The position numbers and the translations under genes are program-made. Below are positions 8,757 through 18,066 of a stretch of 64,000 bases of DNA, in pieces. Where the stretch lies: the NCBI RefSeq assembly GCF_000026225.1, contig NC_011740.1:2232001-2296000 (forward strand). The letters are read 5' to 3'. The first letter of the stretch is position 1. The number at the start of each line of letters is the position of its first letter. The notes beneath the pieces were generated by a model. The model was given only the letters and a program-made list of their open reading frames with translations, had not been told where the DNA came from and ran no database searches. Origin of the DNA: Escherichia fergusonii ATCC 35469. Its GTDB lineage: Bacteria > Pseudomonadota > Gammaproteobacteria > Enterobacterales > Enterobacteriaceae.

Positions 8757-9440
8757 TTATTTTACATTGATATTATTGCTGATGTAGTTGCCGTGGTCGT
8801 CAATAATCGTAACTTCATATTGTCTTTCCGCTGCAGATTTCATATTTATTTTTTGCACTGATAAAGGTGCCAGCATAATTGTTTGATCATTAATTTTAAC
8901 TCTACCTGCTTTGACATCTGTAACTGTAATCCAGTTAGCCGTATCATTTTTCAGCGTCACCAGCATGTCACTACGATATACAGCCAGTTTATTAAAAGAC
9001 AGCTTATTCACAGGTGCGATATTTTTCGGCCGCCAGATAAGTTTGATCCGATTTTGCATTGCAAACTTAAGTACATTTTTGCCATCATTTTCTGGATTAT
9101 TAGGCGGGATATCCAGAACATTAAGATAAAATATGCTTTCTTTATCTGCTGGCAATGTCGATGCTAATTTCTTAATTTTCAACTGCTGCCCGGATGATGC
9201 TGGCACGCGCGCGACGGGCGGCGTCAGCAGAAACGGAACTTCAATTTGTTCCGGTGGCAGGGACGTATTCCCATCATCAATCCACGACTGAACCAGAGAT
9301 GCGTGATCACTTTGATTCATCAGTTGAACAATAACTTCTTTTTTTTCTTCCGGGTAAATAACCCGTGTGCCATAAATAACAATGCCAGCATGAGCAGGAA
9401 ATATTGCGCTAATTAATATTATTGTGGTTAGACGTTTCAT
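8757..9440 (-). CDS. yehC: Periplasmic fimbrial chaperone YehC
   Basis: PapD-like chaperone that folds and delivers Yeh pilins to the YehB usher. The preferred start at 9440 gives 227 residues beginning MKRLTTIILISAIFPAHAG, with a clear signal peptide; a longer frame to 9485 adds residues that would spoil it and runs through a hairpin. Family features include GTRVIYPEEKKEV at the mature N-terminus, the hydrophobic G1-strand region, and the FYLNVLDIPP motif. The gene sits between yehD and yehB, in standard order for these operons. Confidence 0.93.
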   Translation of the reverse strand: MKRLTTIILISAIFPAHAGIVIYGTRVIYPEEKKEVIVQLMNQSDHASLVQSWIDDGNTSLPPEQIEVPFLLTPPVARVPASSGQQLKIKKLASTLPADKESIFYLNVLDIPPNNPENDGKNVLKFAMQNRIKLIWRPKNIAPVNKLSFNKLAVYRSDMLVTLKNDTANWITVTDVKAGRVKINDQTIMLAPLSVQKINMKSAAERQYEVTIIDDHGNYISNNINVK

Positions 9441-9461
9441 ATTCACGCGCCTTTGAAAAAG

Positions 9462-9483
9462 GCCGGCGACGAGAGTCGCCGGC
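9462..9483 (-). terminator. Hairpin between yehD and yehC, likely partial terminator
   Basis: On the minus strand a perfect nine-base-pair GC-rich stem (GCCGGCGAC/GTCGCCGGC) with a four-base loop is followed by CTTTTTC. It lies within the 50 bp gap between yehD and yehC. Such a structure would let most transcripts stop after the major pilin gene and supply fewer copies of chaperone, usher and tip. Confidence 0.75.
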
Positions 9484-9490
9484 AAAGATG

Positions 9491-10024
9491 TTAATCAGTA
9501 ACAACGGTCAGGGTTAATGTTGAATTTACATTACCCGATTCAACTGCTGCATCAGTATTACGGGCATAGCGAGCGAGGAAATTAAGTTCGTAATCACCCG
9601 TGCTATTTTTTTCCAGACTTACGCCAGTTTGCGGATCAACTTTTGTATTAGTATCACCATGGTAAACGGCAAAACCTACACCTTTTGCATCACCGTTATT
9701 CAGCGTTATATCATTGTTATCAAATTGCGTTGCAGAAAAGGTAATACGCGGTGTTTTATTAGCCTCACATTTTATTTTTAACGGGACCGCAGTACTATTA
9801 GTTACGCCATCATATACACCACCTGCTGGCAAACCATTAATTTTATCCGCGCCCAATTCGTTCAAAATAATTTCCGCACTATTACTACCAATAAATTCAC
9901 ACGTTGTACCTACAATTTTACCTTTGATTTCCAGCTTGCCTTGATCCTGTGTATCAGCAGCAAAAACACCAGCGCTCATAACTACGGCAGAAATAACGGT
10001 AGCAGCGATAATTGAACGTTTCAT
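9491..10024 (-). CDS. yehD: Fimbrial major subunit YehD
   Basis: Probable major pilin of the Yeh fimbria, 177 residues. A signal peptide (MKRSIIAATVISAVVMSAGVFA) is followed by the type 1 pilin pattern: GKLEIKGKIVGTTCEF with the first cysteine, a second cysteine in LKIKCEA, and a C-terminal strand motif ELNFLARYARNTDAAV and STLTLTVVTD. It is first in the yehDCBA operon and is separated from yehC by a hairpin. Upstream lies a strongly AT-rich region that probably holds the promoter. Confidence 0.93.
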   Translation of the reverse strand: MKRSIIAATVISAVVMSAGVFAADTQDQGKLEIKGKIVGTTCEFIGSNSAEIILNELGADKINGLPAGGVYDGVTNSTAVPLKIKCEANKTPRITFSATQFDNNDITLNNGDAKGVGFAVYHGDTNTKVDPQTGVSLEKNSTGDYELNFLARYARNTDAAVESGNVNSTLTLTVVTD

Positions 10025-10248
10025 ATTTAATTCCTCAGTAGATTTTTTTTGGTTTTGAGAATCTTTATCTCTTGAAACAAAATTCTCACATCACGTTAGT
10101 TACCGCAATGTAAACATATTGTTTTATTGATTTAAAACAATTTACATAATGCAATATAGATTTAACAAATGTGTTAATGTAAAAACATTATTAATCTTTA
10201 TTGTTAAAAACAAAATTCATTTGTTATTTATTTTTTTAATGAATAAAA
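10025..10248. promoter_or_regulatory. AT-rich region upstream of yehD
   Basis: The 224 bases between yehD and the yehE terminator are mostly A and T, with runs such as TATTTTTTTAATG and many TTAA/AATT steps. No gene is visible. The position makes it the likely yehD promoter region, and the composition suggests silencing by H-NS, as known for many fimbrial operons. Individual -10/-35 elements cannot be chosen with confidence. Confidence 0.45.
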
Positions 10249-10282
10249 AATAAGAAATCATTCATCAAAATGATTTCTTATT
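10249..10282 (-). terminator. Terminator downstream of yehE
   Basis: A perfect inverted repeat (AATAAGAAATCATT/AATGATTTCTTATT) has a short loop and, on the minus strand, a T-rich tail. It lies 24 bp after the yehE stop and separates yehE from yehD. Confidence 0.7.
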
Positions 10283-10306
10283 GAGGAAATGAAAGTTTTG
10301 GAGGCA

Positions 10307-10588
10307 TTAATCGTAACTGCTAAGGATAATTTTCCGTTTTCCATCTTCAGGTACAGCCACAACCTCTGTCACGACGCCTCTCACCGCAGTGATTACACTT
10401 TTCTGTAGGGTAAAGTGGCGTGTCATTTTTCCACATTCTTGCGTGAAATGACTGCTGACTACATCAACACTGCATGTTGGCGGGCTTATTTTGCCTTGAA
10501 TAGAAAGTGTAGCTTCTTGAGAAGCGGAGACTGGCGCAGCGATACCATAAACCAGAACGATAATGCCGAATGGCAAGGGGGTCTTCAT
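10307..10588 (-). CDS. yehE: Small secreted protein YehE (DUF2574)
   Basis: A 93-residue protein of unknown function. A signal peptide (MKTPLPFGIIVLVYGIAAPVSA) predicts export to the periplasm. The mature part has two cysteines (PPTCSVDVV and TQECGKM) spaced as for a disulphide in a small beta-rich domain. It lies upstream of yehDCBA on the same strand but is separated by a terminator, so it is probably a single-gene unit that evolved with the fimbrial locus. Confidence 0.85.
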   Translation of the reverse strand: MKTPLPFGIIVLVYGIAAPVSASQEATLSIQGKISPPTCSVDVVSSHFTQECGKMTRHFTLQKSVITAVRGVVTEVVAVPEDGKRKIILSSYD

Positions 10589-10757
10589 TTAACGTTATCC
10601 CTGTAGTGAAAATGGTCACTCTGCAAACTGCATACAAAAGCAACTATAGTCGTACATCCATTAATCGACCAACGACTGAGAATATTCAGTCATTTTTCAT
10701 CAATCAATTTGCAGCGTAATTTTTAGGATTAACGCCCGGCAAGGCAGCAAAACGAAA

Positions 10758-10786
10758 CACCGCGTCAACATTACATTGACGCGGTG
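10758..10786 (-). terminator. Terminator downstream of mrp
   Basis: An 11 bp perfect stem (CACCGCGTCAA/TTGACGCGGTG) with a seven-base loop lies 19 bp after the mrp stop. On the minus strand it is followed by TTTCGTTTTG. Confidence 0.75.
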
Positions 10787-10804
10787 GGAATAATAGAGAG
10801 GAAA

Positions 10805-11914
10805 TCAAAGAGCGCGGAAGGCAATTTCGCCAGGGATCACTTCTCCCTGCCAATAAAGCTGGGCTGCAACGCGGTCAGCCAGCTGGCGGTAGATAGCGGT
10901 AAATTCGCTCTCCGGACGGCTGATAACTGTTGGCGTGCCTTTATCGAGATCTTCACGTAAGGAAATGTGTAACGGCATCTGCCCCAGCAACTGCGTGTGA
11001 TATTTCTCAGCCAGTTTCTCTGCACCACCGGTACCGAAAATCGGCTCATGGTGACCGCAGTTACTGCAAATATGCACACTCATGTTCTCGACAATACCGA
11101 GCACCGGAACTTCGACCTTCTCGAACATCACAATGCCTTTTTTCGCATCGATCAGCGCGATATCCTGCGGCGTGGTGACCACTACCGCCCCGGTCACCGG
11201 AATGTTCTGTGCCAGTGTCAGCTGGATATCACCGGTGCCTGGCGGCATATCAAGCACCAGATAGTCGAGATCTGGCCACAACGTTTCCTGCAACATCTGC
11301 ATTAACGCCTTGCTCGCCATCGGGCCACGCCACACCATCGCGTTATCATCAGTGACCAGATAACCAATCGAGTTGGTTGCCAGGCCATGAGACATAATCG
11401 GCGCCATGTGGGTGCCGTCTGGCGAGGTCGGACGCTGATTTTCTGCACCCAGCATGGTTGGGATTGATGGGCCGTAGATATCGGCGTCCAGAATGCCGAC
11501 TTTCGCCCCTTCTGCCGCCAGCGCCAGTGCCAGGTTTACCGCCGTGGACGATTTACCCACGCCGCCTTTACCGGAGCTCACCGCGATAATGTTCTTCACG
11601 CCGTTAATACCCGGCTGATTCTTCACGCGTTTCAGAGTGGCGATGTTATGCGACAATTTCCAGTCAATAGCTTTCGCCCCGGTGATACGCAGCAACTCGG
11701 CGCTACATTGCTCTTTTAACTCTTCGAACGCGCTATGCCAGACAAACGGCATAACCAGTTCCACATGCAGCGTGTCGTCCATCCAGGCGACATGGTGCAA
11801 CGCTTTCAGCGTGGTGAGGTTATGCTTGAGGGTTGGGTGCTGAAAATTGGCCAGTGTCCCGGCGACCATTGCGCGCAGGGCTTCTGGTGATTTGGCCTGG
11901 GATTGTTCGTTCAT
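10805..11914 (-). CDS. mrp: Iron-sulfur cluster carrier ATPase Mrp (ApbC)
   Basis: Cytoplasmic P-loop ATPase of the Mrp/Nbp35 family that carries Fe-S clusters to target proteins. It has 369 residues. The N-terminal 100 residues form an MIP18-like domain; then follow the deviant Walker A SSGKGGVGKSSTAVN near residue 112, DADIYGPS, DMPPGTGD, and the cluster-binding CSNCG motif. GGAG precedes the ATG. It is divergent from metG, sharing a 167 bp intergenic region, an arrangement conserved across enterobacteria. Confidence 0.96.
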   Translation of the reverse strand: MNEQSQAKSPEALRAMVAGTLANFQHPTLKHNLTTLKALHHVAWMDDTLHVELVMPFVWHSAFEELKEQCSAELLRITGAKAIDWKLSHNIATLKRVKNQPGINGVKNIIAVSSGKGGVGKSSTAVNLALALAAEGAKVGILDADIYGPSIPTMLGAENQRPTSPDGTHMAPIMSHGLATNSIGYLVTDDNAMVWRGPMASKALMQMLQETLWPDLDYLVLDMPPGTGDIQLTLAQNIPVTGAVVVTTPQDIALIDAKKGIVMFEKVEVPVLGIVENMSVHICSNCGHHEPIFGTGGAEKLAEKYHTQLLGQMPLHISLREDLDKGTPTVISRPESEFTAIYRQLADRVAAQLYWQGEVIPGEIAFRAL

Positions 11915-12081
11915 CCCGACTCCTTATTTATAAAGATAACTTATCGCTATTAGTTTACCTGAAGTTAACAGCTAAGTACTTACCTAATAATGCATCATAA
12001 GATGCTTGCACAGGACTTACGTAACCATGCCCCATTTGGTACTATCTAAGCCCTTTTCACTACAAAGAAGTAATGCCTACT

Positions 12082-14115
12082 ATGACTCAAGTCGCGAAGA
12101 AAATTCTGGTGACGTGCGCACTGCCGTACGCTAACGGCTCAATCCACCTCGGCCATATGCTGGAGCACATCCAGGCTGATGTCTGGGTCCGTTACCAGCG
12201 AATGCGCGGCCACGAGGTCAACTTCATCTGCGCCGACGATGCCCACGGTACACCAATCATGCTGAAAGCTCAGCAGCTTGGTATCACTCCGGAGCAGATG
12301 ATTGGCGAAATGAGTCAGGAACATCAGACTGATTTTGCAGGCTTTAACATCAGCTATGACAACTATCACTCGACGCACAGCGAAGAGAACCGCCAGTTGT
12401 CAGAACTTATCTACTCTCGCCTGAAAGAAAACGGTTTTATTAAAAACCGCACCATCTCTCAGCTGTACGATCCGGAAAAAGGCATGTTCCTGCCGGACCG
12501 TTTTGTAAAAGGCACCTGCCCGAAATGTAAATCCCCGGATCAATACGGCGATAACTGCGAAGTCTGCGGCGCGACCTACAGCCCGACTGAACTGATCGAG
12601 CCGAAATCGGTGGTTTCTGGCGCTACCCCGGTAATGCGTGATTCTGAACACTTCTTCTTTGATCTGCCCTCTTTCAGCGAAATGCTGCAGGCATGGACCC
12701 GCAGCGGTGCGTTGCAGGAGCAGGTGGCAAACAAAATGCAGGAGTGGTTTGAATCTGGCCTGCAACAATGGGATATCTCCCGCGACGCCCCTTACTTCGG
12801 TTTTGAAATTCCGAACGCGCCGGGCAAATATTTCTACGTCTGGCTGGACGCACCGATTGGCTACATGGGTTCTTTCAAGAATCTGTGTGACAAGCGCGGC
12901 GACAGCGTAAGCTTCGATGAATACTGGAAGAAAGACTCCACCGCCGAGCTGTACCACTTCATCGGTAAAGATATTGTTTACTTCCACAGCCTGTTCTGGC
13001 CAGCCATGCTGGAGGGCAGCAACTTCCGCAAGCCGACCAACTTGTTTGTTCACGGCTATGTGACGGTGAACGGCGCGAAGATGTCCAAGTCTCGCGGCAC
13101 CTTTATTAAAGCCAGCACCTGGCTGAATCATTTTGACGCTGACAGCCTGCGCTATTACTACACTGCGAAACTCTCTTCGCGCATTGATGATATCGATCTC
13201 AACCTGGAAGATTTCGTTCAACGTGTGAATGCTGATATCGTCAACAAAGTGGTTAATCTGGCGTCCCGTAACGCGGGCTTTATCAACAAACGTTTTGACG
13301 GCGTGCTGGCAAGCGAACTGGCTGACCCGCAACTGTACAAAACCTTCACTGATGCCGCTGAAGTGATTGGCGAAGCGTGGGAAAGCCGTGAATTTGGTAA
13401 AGCAGTGCGCGAAATCATGGCACTGGCTGACCTGGCTAACCGCTATGTCGATGAACAGGCTCCGTGGGTGGTGGCGAAGCAGGAAGGCCGCGATGCCGAC
13501 CTGCAGGCGATTTGCTCTATGGGTATTAACCTGTTCCGCGTACTGATGACTTACCTGAAGCCGGTACTGCCAAAACTGACCGAGCGCGCAGAAGCATTCC
13601 TGAATACGGAACTGACCTGGGATGGTATCCAGCAACCGCTGCTGGGCCATAAAGTGAATCCGTTCAAAGCACTGTATAACCGTATCGACATGAAACAGGT
13701 TGAAGCACTGGTGGAAGCGTCTAAAGAAGAAGTGAAAGCCACTACCGCGCCAGTTACTGGCCCACTGGCAGATGATCCGATTCAGGAAACCATCACCTTT
13801 GACGACTTCGCTAAAGTTGACCTGCGCGTGGCGCTGATTGAAAACGCAGAGTTTGTTGAAGGTTCTGACAAACTGTTGCGCCTGACACTGGATCTCGGCG
13901 GTGAAAAACGCAATGTCTTCTCCGGCATTCGTTCTGCTTACCCGGATCCGCAGGCACTGATTGGTCGTCACACCATTATGGTGGCTAACCTGGCACCACG
14001 TAAAATGCGCTTCGGTATCTCCGAAGGCATGGTGATGGCTGCCGGTCCTGGCGGGAAAGATATCTTCCTGCTAAGCCCGGATGCCGGTGCTAAACCGGGT
14101 CATCAGGTGAAATAA
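12082..14115 (+). CDS. metG: Methionyl-tRNA synthetase MetG
   Basis: Charges tRNA-Met, including the initiator. The usual 677-residue form starts at MTQVAKKILVTCALPYANG; a second in-frame ATG at 12073 lies three codons earlier and has its own AAGAAG, so the exact start is not certain. Class I signatures are clear: HLGH near residue 22 and KMSKSRG near residue 333. Zinc-knuckle cysteines occur in CPKC and CEVCG. The C-terminal tRNA-binding (EMAP/Trbp111-like) domain begins around FDDFAKVDLRV and is needed for dimerisation. Confidence 0.98.
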   Translation: MTQVAKKILVTCALPYANGSIHLGHMLEHIQADVWVRYQRMRGHEVNFICADDAHGTPIMLKAQQLGITPEQMIGEMSQEHQTDFAGFNISYDNYHSTHSEENRQLSELIYSRLKENGFIKNRTISQLYDPEKGMFLPDRFVKGTCPKCKSPDQYGDNCEVCGATYSPTELIEPKSVVSGATPVMRDSEHFFFDLPSFSEMLQAWTRSGALQEQVANKMQEWFESGLQQWDISRDAPYFGFEIPNAPGKYFYVWLDAPIGYMGSFKNLCDKRGDSVSFDEYWKKDSTAELYHFIGKDIVYFHSLFWPAMLEGSNFRKPTNLFVHGYVTVNGAKMSKSRGTFIKASTWLNHFDADSLRYYYTAKLSSRIDDIDLNLEDFVQRVNADIVNKVVNLASRNAGFINKRFDGVLASELADPQLYKTFTDAAEVIGEAWESREFGKAVREIMALADLANRYVDEQAPWVVAKQEGRDADLQAICSMGINLFRVLMTYLKPVLPKLTERAEAFLNTELTWDGIQQPLLGHKVNPFKALYNRIDMKQVEALVEASKEEVKATTAPVTGPLADDPIQETITFDDFAKVDLRVALIENAEFVEGSDKLLRLTLDLGGEKRNVFSGIRSAYPDPQALIGRHTIMVANLAPRKMRFGISEGMVMAAGPGGKDIFLLSPDAGAKPGHQVK

Positions 14116-14125
14116 TCCCCCCTTC

Positions 14126-14155
14126 AAGGCGCTGCATCGACAGCGCCTTTTCTTT
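14126..14155 (+). terminator. Terminator of metG
   Basis: The stem AAGGCGCTG/CAGCGCCTT with a six-base loop is followed by TTCTTT, eleven bases after the metG stop: a standard intrinsic terminator. Confidence 0.9.
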
Positions 14156-14256
14156 ATGAATTCCTAAAGTTGTTTTCTTGTTTGTTCAACGCTCTTAATT
14201 TTTTACATTAACTGATAGCATCCGCTTATAACTGGATATAAATACAGGGAACGCGG

Positions 14257-17200
14257 ATGAAGAGTTTTATCTATCAGGACGAAAAATCACATAAATTCTG
14301 GGCGGTGGAGCAGCAAGGTAACGAGTTGCATATCAGTTGGGGAAAAGTTGGTACCCAAGGGCAAAGCCAGGTAAAAAATTTTGCTGATGCTGCAGCAGCG
14401 GAAAAAGCGGAACTGAAGCTTATCGCAGAGAAAACGAAAAAAGGCTATGTGGAAGACGCTTCGGCAAACGTGCATATCTCCCCCGTCACCAAAGTCACTC
14501 CTGAAGTTGAAACTTCACCTGAGAGTAAAAACAAACGCCTATGGCTGGCTGATGATGCAGCCATTCCGCTAACCGACGATATTAACCGATTTGCTTTTCC
14601 ACATCGCTCTCGCCCCAGAGATATCAATTATCTGCACAAAGATGGTCAAATATGGAAGCGCATCGCGAATAACACCAGGGCATATGACCCCGACAACAAT
14701 TACCGTTCTTATCCAGAAAACTGGCAGCAGGCTTTTACTGAGTTACAAATGCGAATTCTGGGTAATAAACAGACAGGGAGTGCGCAATCTGATGCGGCAT
14801 TGCTCTGGAGTTTCTGGAATTCTTACTCTGCAGATGAACTGGTCGATGACTTAATCATTCGCTGTGGTCTGGAAACTACCGTTGAAATTGCCCTTCTCGC
14901 TCTTCAACTAAAATATAAATCAGTAAAAGGCGTCGTCACGACCATTATTCCTCCAGATCACGAAGCAGAATCGCTACCGAACTGGCATCAACGTCTATGC
15001 CATCATCTTTCACTCGCTTCAGAAAATGAGTGGCAACGCTGTGTGGATAAAGTGCTTACTGCTATTCCGACGCTATCCCCAGCACGGCAACCTTTTGCCG
15101 CGTTACTGCTCCCTGAACGCCCGGATATTGCCAATGCTATGGCTCTACGCTATGCAGACCAAAACGTTCCGGCGATAACCTGGTTAAGACTGGTAGTAAC
15201 CGATGATATAGCTCTGACTACAGCAGAAAAATACGACTTCCCACCGTTGTATCGTGATTTTCGCGCTTATCTGGCAATGTTGCTGGCAAATAATGGGGGG
15301 CGCGGTGTAAGCCGGATACTTACTGAGTTTGTGGAAGAGCATTCTGACAATCCCACTTATCTCTTCGAGCGCATCAGCGAGACTGAAGATCTTGTCAAAT
15401 GGCTATGGAAAACGAATCACCCGGATGCGATTCAAATTCTGATCCTCGGTGTAAATGGCAAGAAAAAGCACCTGGAATACTTAAGCAAAGCCTGCCAAAA
15501 ACATCCCGCTGCGGCTATTGCCGCTTATGCTACTTTGCTGGCAATACATGAAGATGCACAGTGGCGCAACGCGCTTGTCAAACTGGTTACCGTCACGCCA
15601 GAGTTAGTACGCGACGTCATTCCCTGGGTTAATGCTAAAGCGGCAGGCATCTTATCTGAATGTCGTCCTCAGTCAGTAGCTAAAGAATGTGAGTATGCCA
15701 CTGCGGATATGTTGCCAGAACTGCTTGTCGCTCCACCGTGGGCAATAAATAAGAAAAAGAATGTAATACCCGTATTTGATTTACCGGTACTTCCCATCCC
15801 TTCCGTCACTGACATCACACCTGGAATTACAGAGTTAATCAGTCACACTGACATATCCAGATTCAGTGAAATCGCGCAATATCAGTCATCACAGCAAACC
15901 TTATTTACCGACCTACCACTAATTGAAAAAGAAAGCTGGGAGACATCTTTCATTCCTTTTACACCAGAACAACAAATCCTTTGGCAATTAGGTTTTAATG
16001 AATGGCTGCATTGCGAAGATGACTTACATGAAAAAAAATACATACCGCAAAGCGCTGTTGATGCCTTGTTGCGCTTTGATTTTCCAGCACTAAAAGCTGA
16101 GTTTGCGAAATATCACAACAATGCCAACAAAAGCTGGAATTTATCTGCGCTTTGTTACTTACCGGGACAACAGGCGATTTCATTTCTCAACCAAATAATC
16201 ATTGAGGAGCGATATTCAGGTGAGAAAGAGATTCTGGCAGTTTTTGGTAGTACGGCCATTCCTGCGTTTATGACCTGCTTGCAACGAGATCATCAACGAC
16301 TGTGGATATTCACCCTCTTTATTGGGGCCAGTGAACTAGCCTTAACAATGGCGCAGCGGTTACAGAAAAAAATGGCTTACAAGGATGCCGTTAATTGGCT
16401 GGCAAATAACCCGCGCCATGCCGCCGCCGGGCTACTGCCTTTGGCGCTGGGCAAACCGTGCCAAAATCGGGAATATGCCCGCCAGGCGCTCCGCCTGCTA
16501 GTGAAATTAAACCAGCGAGAAACGATTGAGAAAATCGCGCAAGGATATAATCAACCTGATGTTTTAGCTGCGCTGGCAACATTATTTGATAGCGATCCTC
16601 TGGAAGAATATCCCGCAAAAATCGCCACACTGCCCGGCTTTTATCAGTTCACCTTATGGCGCAGACCGCGGCTTAAAAGTAACAACCTGCCTCTGCCCGA
16701 TGACGCTATGCGCCATCTCGGCACAATGTTGAGCTTTCCTCGCGACATTACCGCCTACGCTGGGCTGGAGATCATCAAAGAAACCTTCACTCGCGAATCA
16801 CTGGCTGACTTTGGCTGGGATCTGTATACCGCCTGGACAGAAGCTGGCGCACCCGCAAAAGAAAACTGGGCATTTACTTCGCTGGGGATTTTAGGCAATG
16901 ACGACACCGCGCGTAAATTAACCCCGCTTATCCGTGCCTGGCCTGGGGAATCCCAGCATAAACGGGCGGTGTCCGGGCTGGATGTATTAGCTGATATTGG
17001 CAGCGATGTTGCGCTAATGCTGCTTAATGGCATCGCGCGAAAAATTAAATTCAAAGCATTACAGGAACATGCCCGCGAGAAAATCAACATAGTTGCTGAA
17101 AACCGTGGGCTGACTATGGCTGAACTGGAAGACCGCCTGGCTCCAGATTTAGGGCTTGATATCAATGGCTCGCTGACACTTGATTTCGGCCCACGTCAAT

Positions 17201-18054
17201 TCACCGTTGGTTTTAACGAAACCTTGAAACCCGTGGTTCGCGACGCAAACGGCAAAGTCCTGAAAGATTTACCCAAACCAAACCAGAGCGATGATAAAAC
17301 ACTGGCAACTGACGCCGTTAACCTCTTCAAACAATTGAAGAAAGATGTGCGCGCCATTGCCAGTCAGCAGATTGATCGTCTGGAGCAGGCTATGTGCCAG
17401 CGCAGACGCTGGACGGCAGAACAGTTCCGCCTGTTTCTGGTGGAGCATCCGCTGGTACGTCACTTAACCCGGCGGCTGTTATGGGGGGTATATACTGAGG
17501 AAAACACGCTGATTGCCTGCTTCCGGGTCGCAGAAGACAGCACTTACAGCGATACGCAGGATGAGCTATTCACGCTACCAGCAGGAAACATCGGTATTCC
17601 GCATATGCTGGAAATCCCCCCTGAATCTGCCGCTGCATTCAGGCAAATTTACGCTGATTACGAACTGCTTCCCCCCTTTCAACAGCTCGATCGTGGTAGT
17701 TATCGTCTTGCTGATAATGAACGGAATACCCACGAACTGACACGCTGGAGCGGACGCCTTTGCCAGGCAGGGCGCATTGTCGGGCTAGAGCGCCGAGGCT
17801 GGCAACGTCTGGAAGAAAGCGGCAGCGTCTATGCGATGCGCAAATCTACCCCTTATGGCGCTCTCGAACTTGAAACAGAACCTTTTTCATTAATTTATGG
17901 CGAAACGGGGTATAGCGACCTGCTGCCTGTCGAAAGCGTAAAAATCACCGCCCCTTATGATCGCTATGGTAAGCAATCCTCACCCACTTTCTCCGTGCTC
18001 GACGACATCACCGCCAGCGAGTTGATTAACGATGTTGAATCACTTTTTGATTAA
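14257..18054 (+). CDS. WGR and DUF4132 protein, additional MolR paralogue
   Basis: A 1265-residue cytoplasmic protein of unknown activity and the first of three tandem related genes. Residues 1-65 form a WGR domain (SWGKVGTQGQ at about 27-36), a fold often found in nucleic-acid-linked proteins such as PARPs. A helical HEAT-like middle follows. The C-terminal DUF4132 domain spans about residues 989-1150, with RRRW, EHPLVRHLTRRLLWG, FRVAEDSTYSD and DYELLPPFQQLDR. Its first 60 codons are nearly identical in DNA to those of the next gene, whereas residues about 490-720 differ strongly. It starts 101 bp after the metG terminator, so the operon promoter must lie there. I recall only one MolR-type gene in K-12, so this copy is probably accessory. 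Confidence 0.9.
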   Translation: MKSFIYQDEKSHKFWAVEQQGNELHISWGKVGTQGQSQVKNFADAAAAEKAELKLIAEKTKKGYVEDASANVHISPVTKVTPEVETSPESKNKRLWLADDAAIPLTDDINRFAFPHRSRPRDINYLHKDGQIWKRIANNTRAYDPDNNYRSYPENWQQAFTELQMRILGNKQTGSAQSDAALLWSFWNSYSADELVDDLIIRCGLETTVEIALLALQLKYKSVKGVVTTIIPPDHEAESLPNWHQRLCHHLSLASENEWQRCVDKVLTAIPTLSPARQPFAALLLPERPDIANAMALRYADQNVPAITWLRLVVTDDIALTTAEKYDFPPLYRDFRAYLAMLLANNGGRGVSRILTEFVEEHSDNPTYLFERISETEDLVKWLWKTNHPDAIQILILGVNGKKKHLEYLSKACQKHPAAAIAAYATLLAIHEDAQWRNALVKLVTVTPELVRDVIPWVNAKAAGILSECRPQSVAKECEYATADMLPELLVAPPWAINKKKNVIPVFDLPVLPIPSVTDITPGITELISHTDISRFSEIAQYQSSQQTLFTDLPLIEKESWETSFIPFTPEQQILWQLGFNEWLHCEDDLHEKKYIPQSAVDALLRFDFPALKAEFAKYHNNANKSWNLSALCYLPGQQAISFLNQIIIEERYSGEKEILAVFGSTAIPAFMTCLQRDHQRLWIFTLFIGASELALTMAQRLQKKMAYKDAVNWLANNPRHAAAGLLPLALGKPCQNREYARQALRLLVKLNQRETIEKIAQGYNQPDVLAALATLFDSDPLEEYPAKIATLPGFYQFTLWRRPRLKSNNLPLPDDAMRHLGTMLSFPRDITAYAGLEIIKETFTRESLADFGWDLYTAWTEAGAPAKENWAFTSLGILGNDDTARKLTPLIRAWPGESQHKRAVSGLDVLADIGSDVALMLLNGIARKIKFKALQEHAREKINIVAENRGLTMAELEDRLAPDLGLDINGSLTLDFGPRQFTVGFNETLKPVVRDANGKVLKDLPKPNQSDDKTLATDAVNLFKQLKKDVRAIASQQIDRLEQAMCQRRRWTAEQFRLFLVEHPLVRHLTRRLLWGVYTEENTLIACFRVAEDSTYSDTQDELFTLPAGNIGIPHMLEIPPESAAAFRQIYADYELLPPFQQLDRGSYRLADNERNTHELTRWSGRLCQAGRIVGLERRGWQRLEESGSVYAMRKSTPYGALELETEPFSLIYGETGYSDLLPVESVKITAPYDRYGKQSSPTFSVLDDITASELINDVESLFD

Positions 18055-18066
18055 AAGGACTTTGCA

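Noticed and set aside
10025..10248. Possible small RNA or invertible promoter element upstream of yehD
   Set aside because: No inverted repeats of the kind used by fimbrial recombinases, no recombinase gene nearby and no convincing promoter-terminator pair; only AT-richness is clear.
12400..13971. 523-codon open frame on the minus strand inside metG
   Set aside because: It lies fully antisense to an essential gene with biased codon use. Long antisense frames are common there, and the protein shows no domain.
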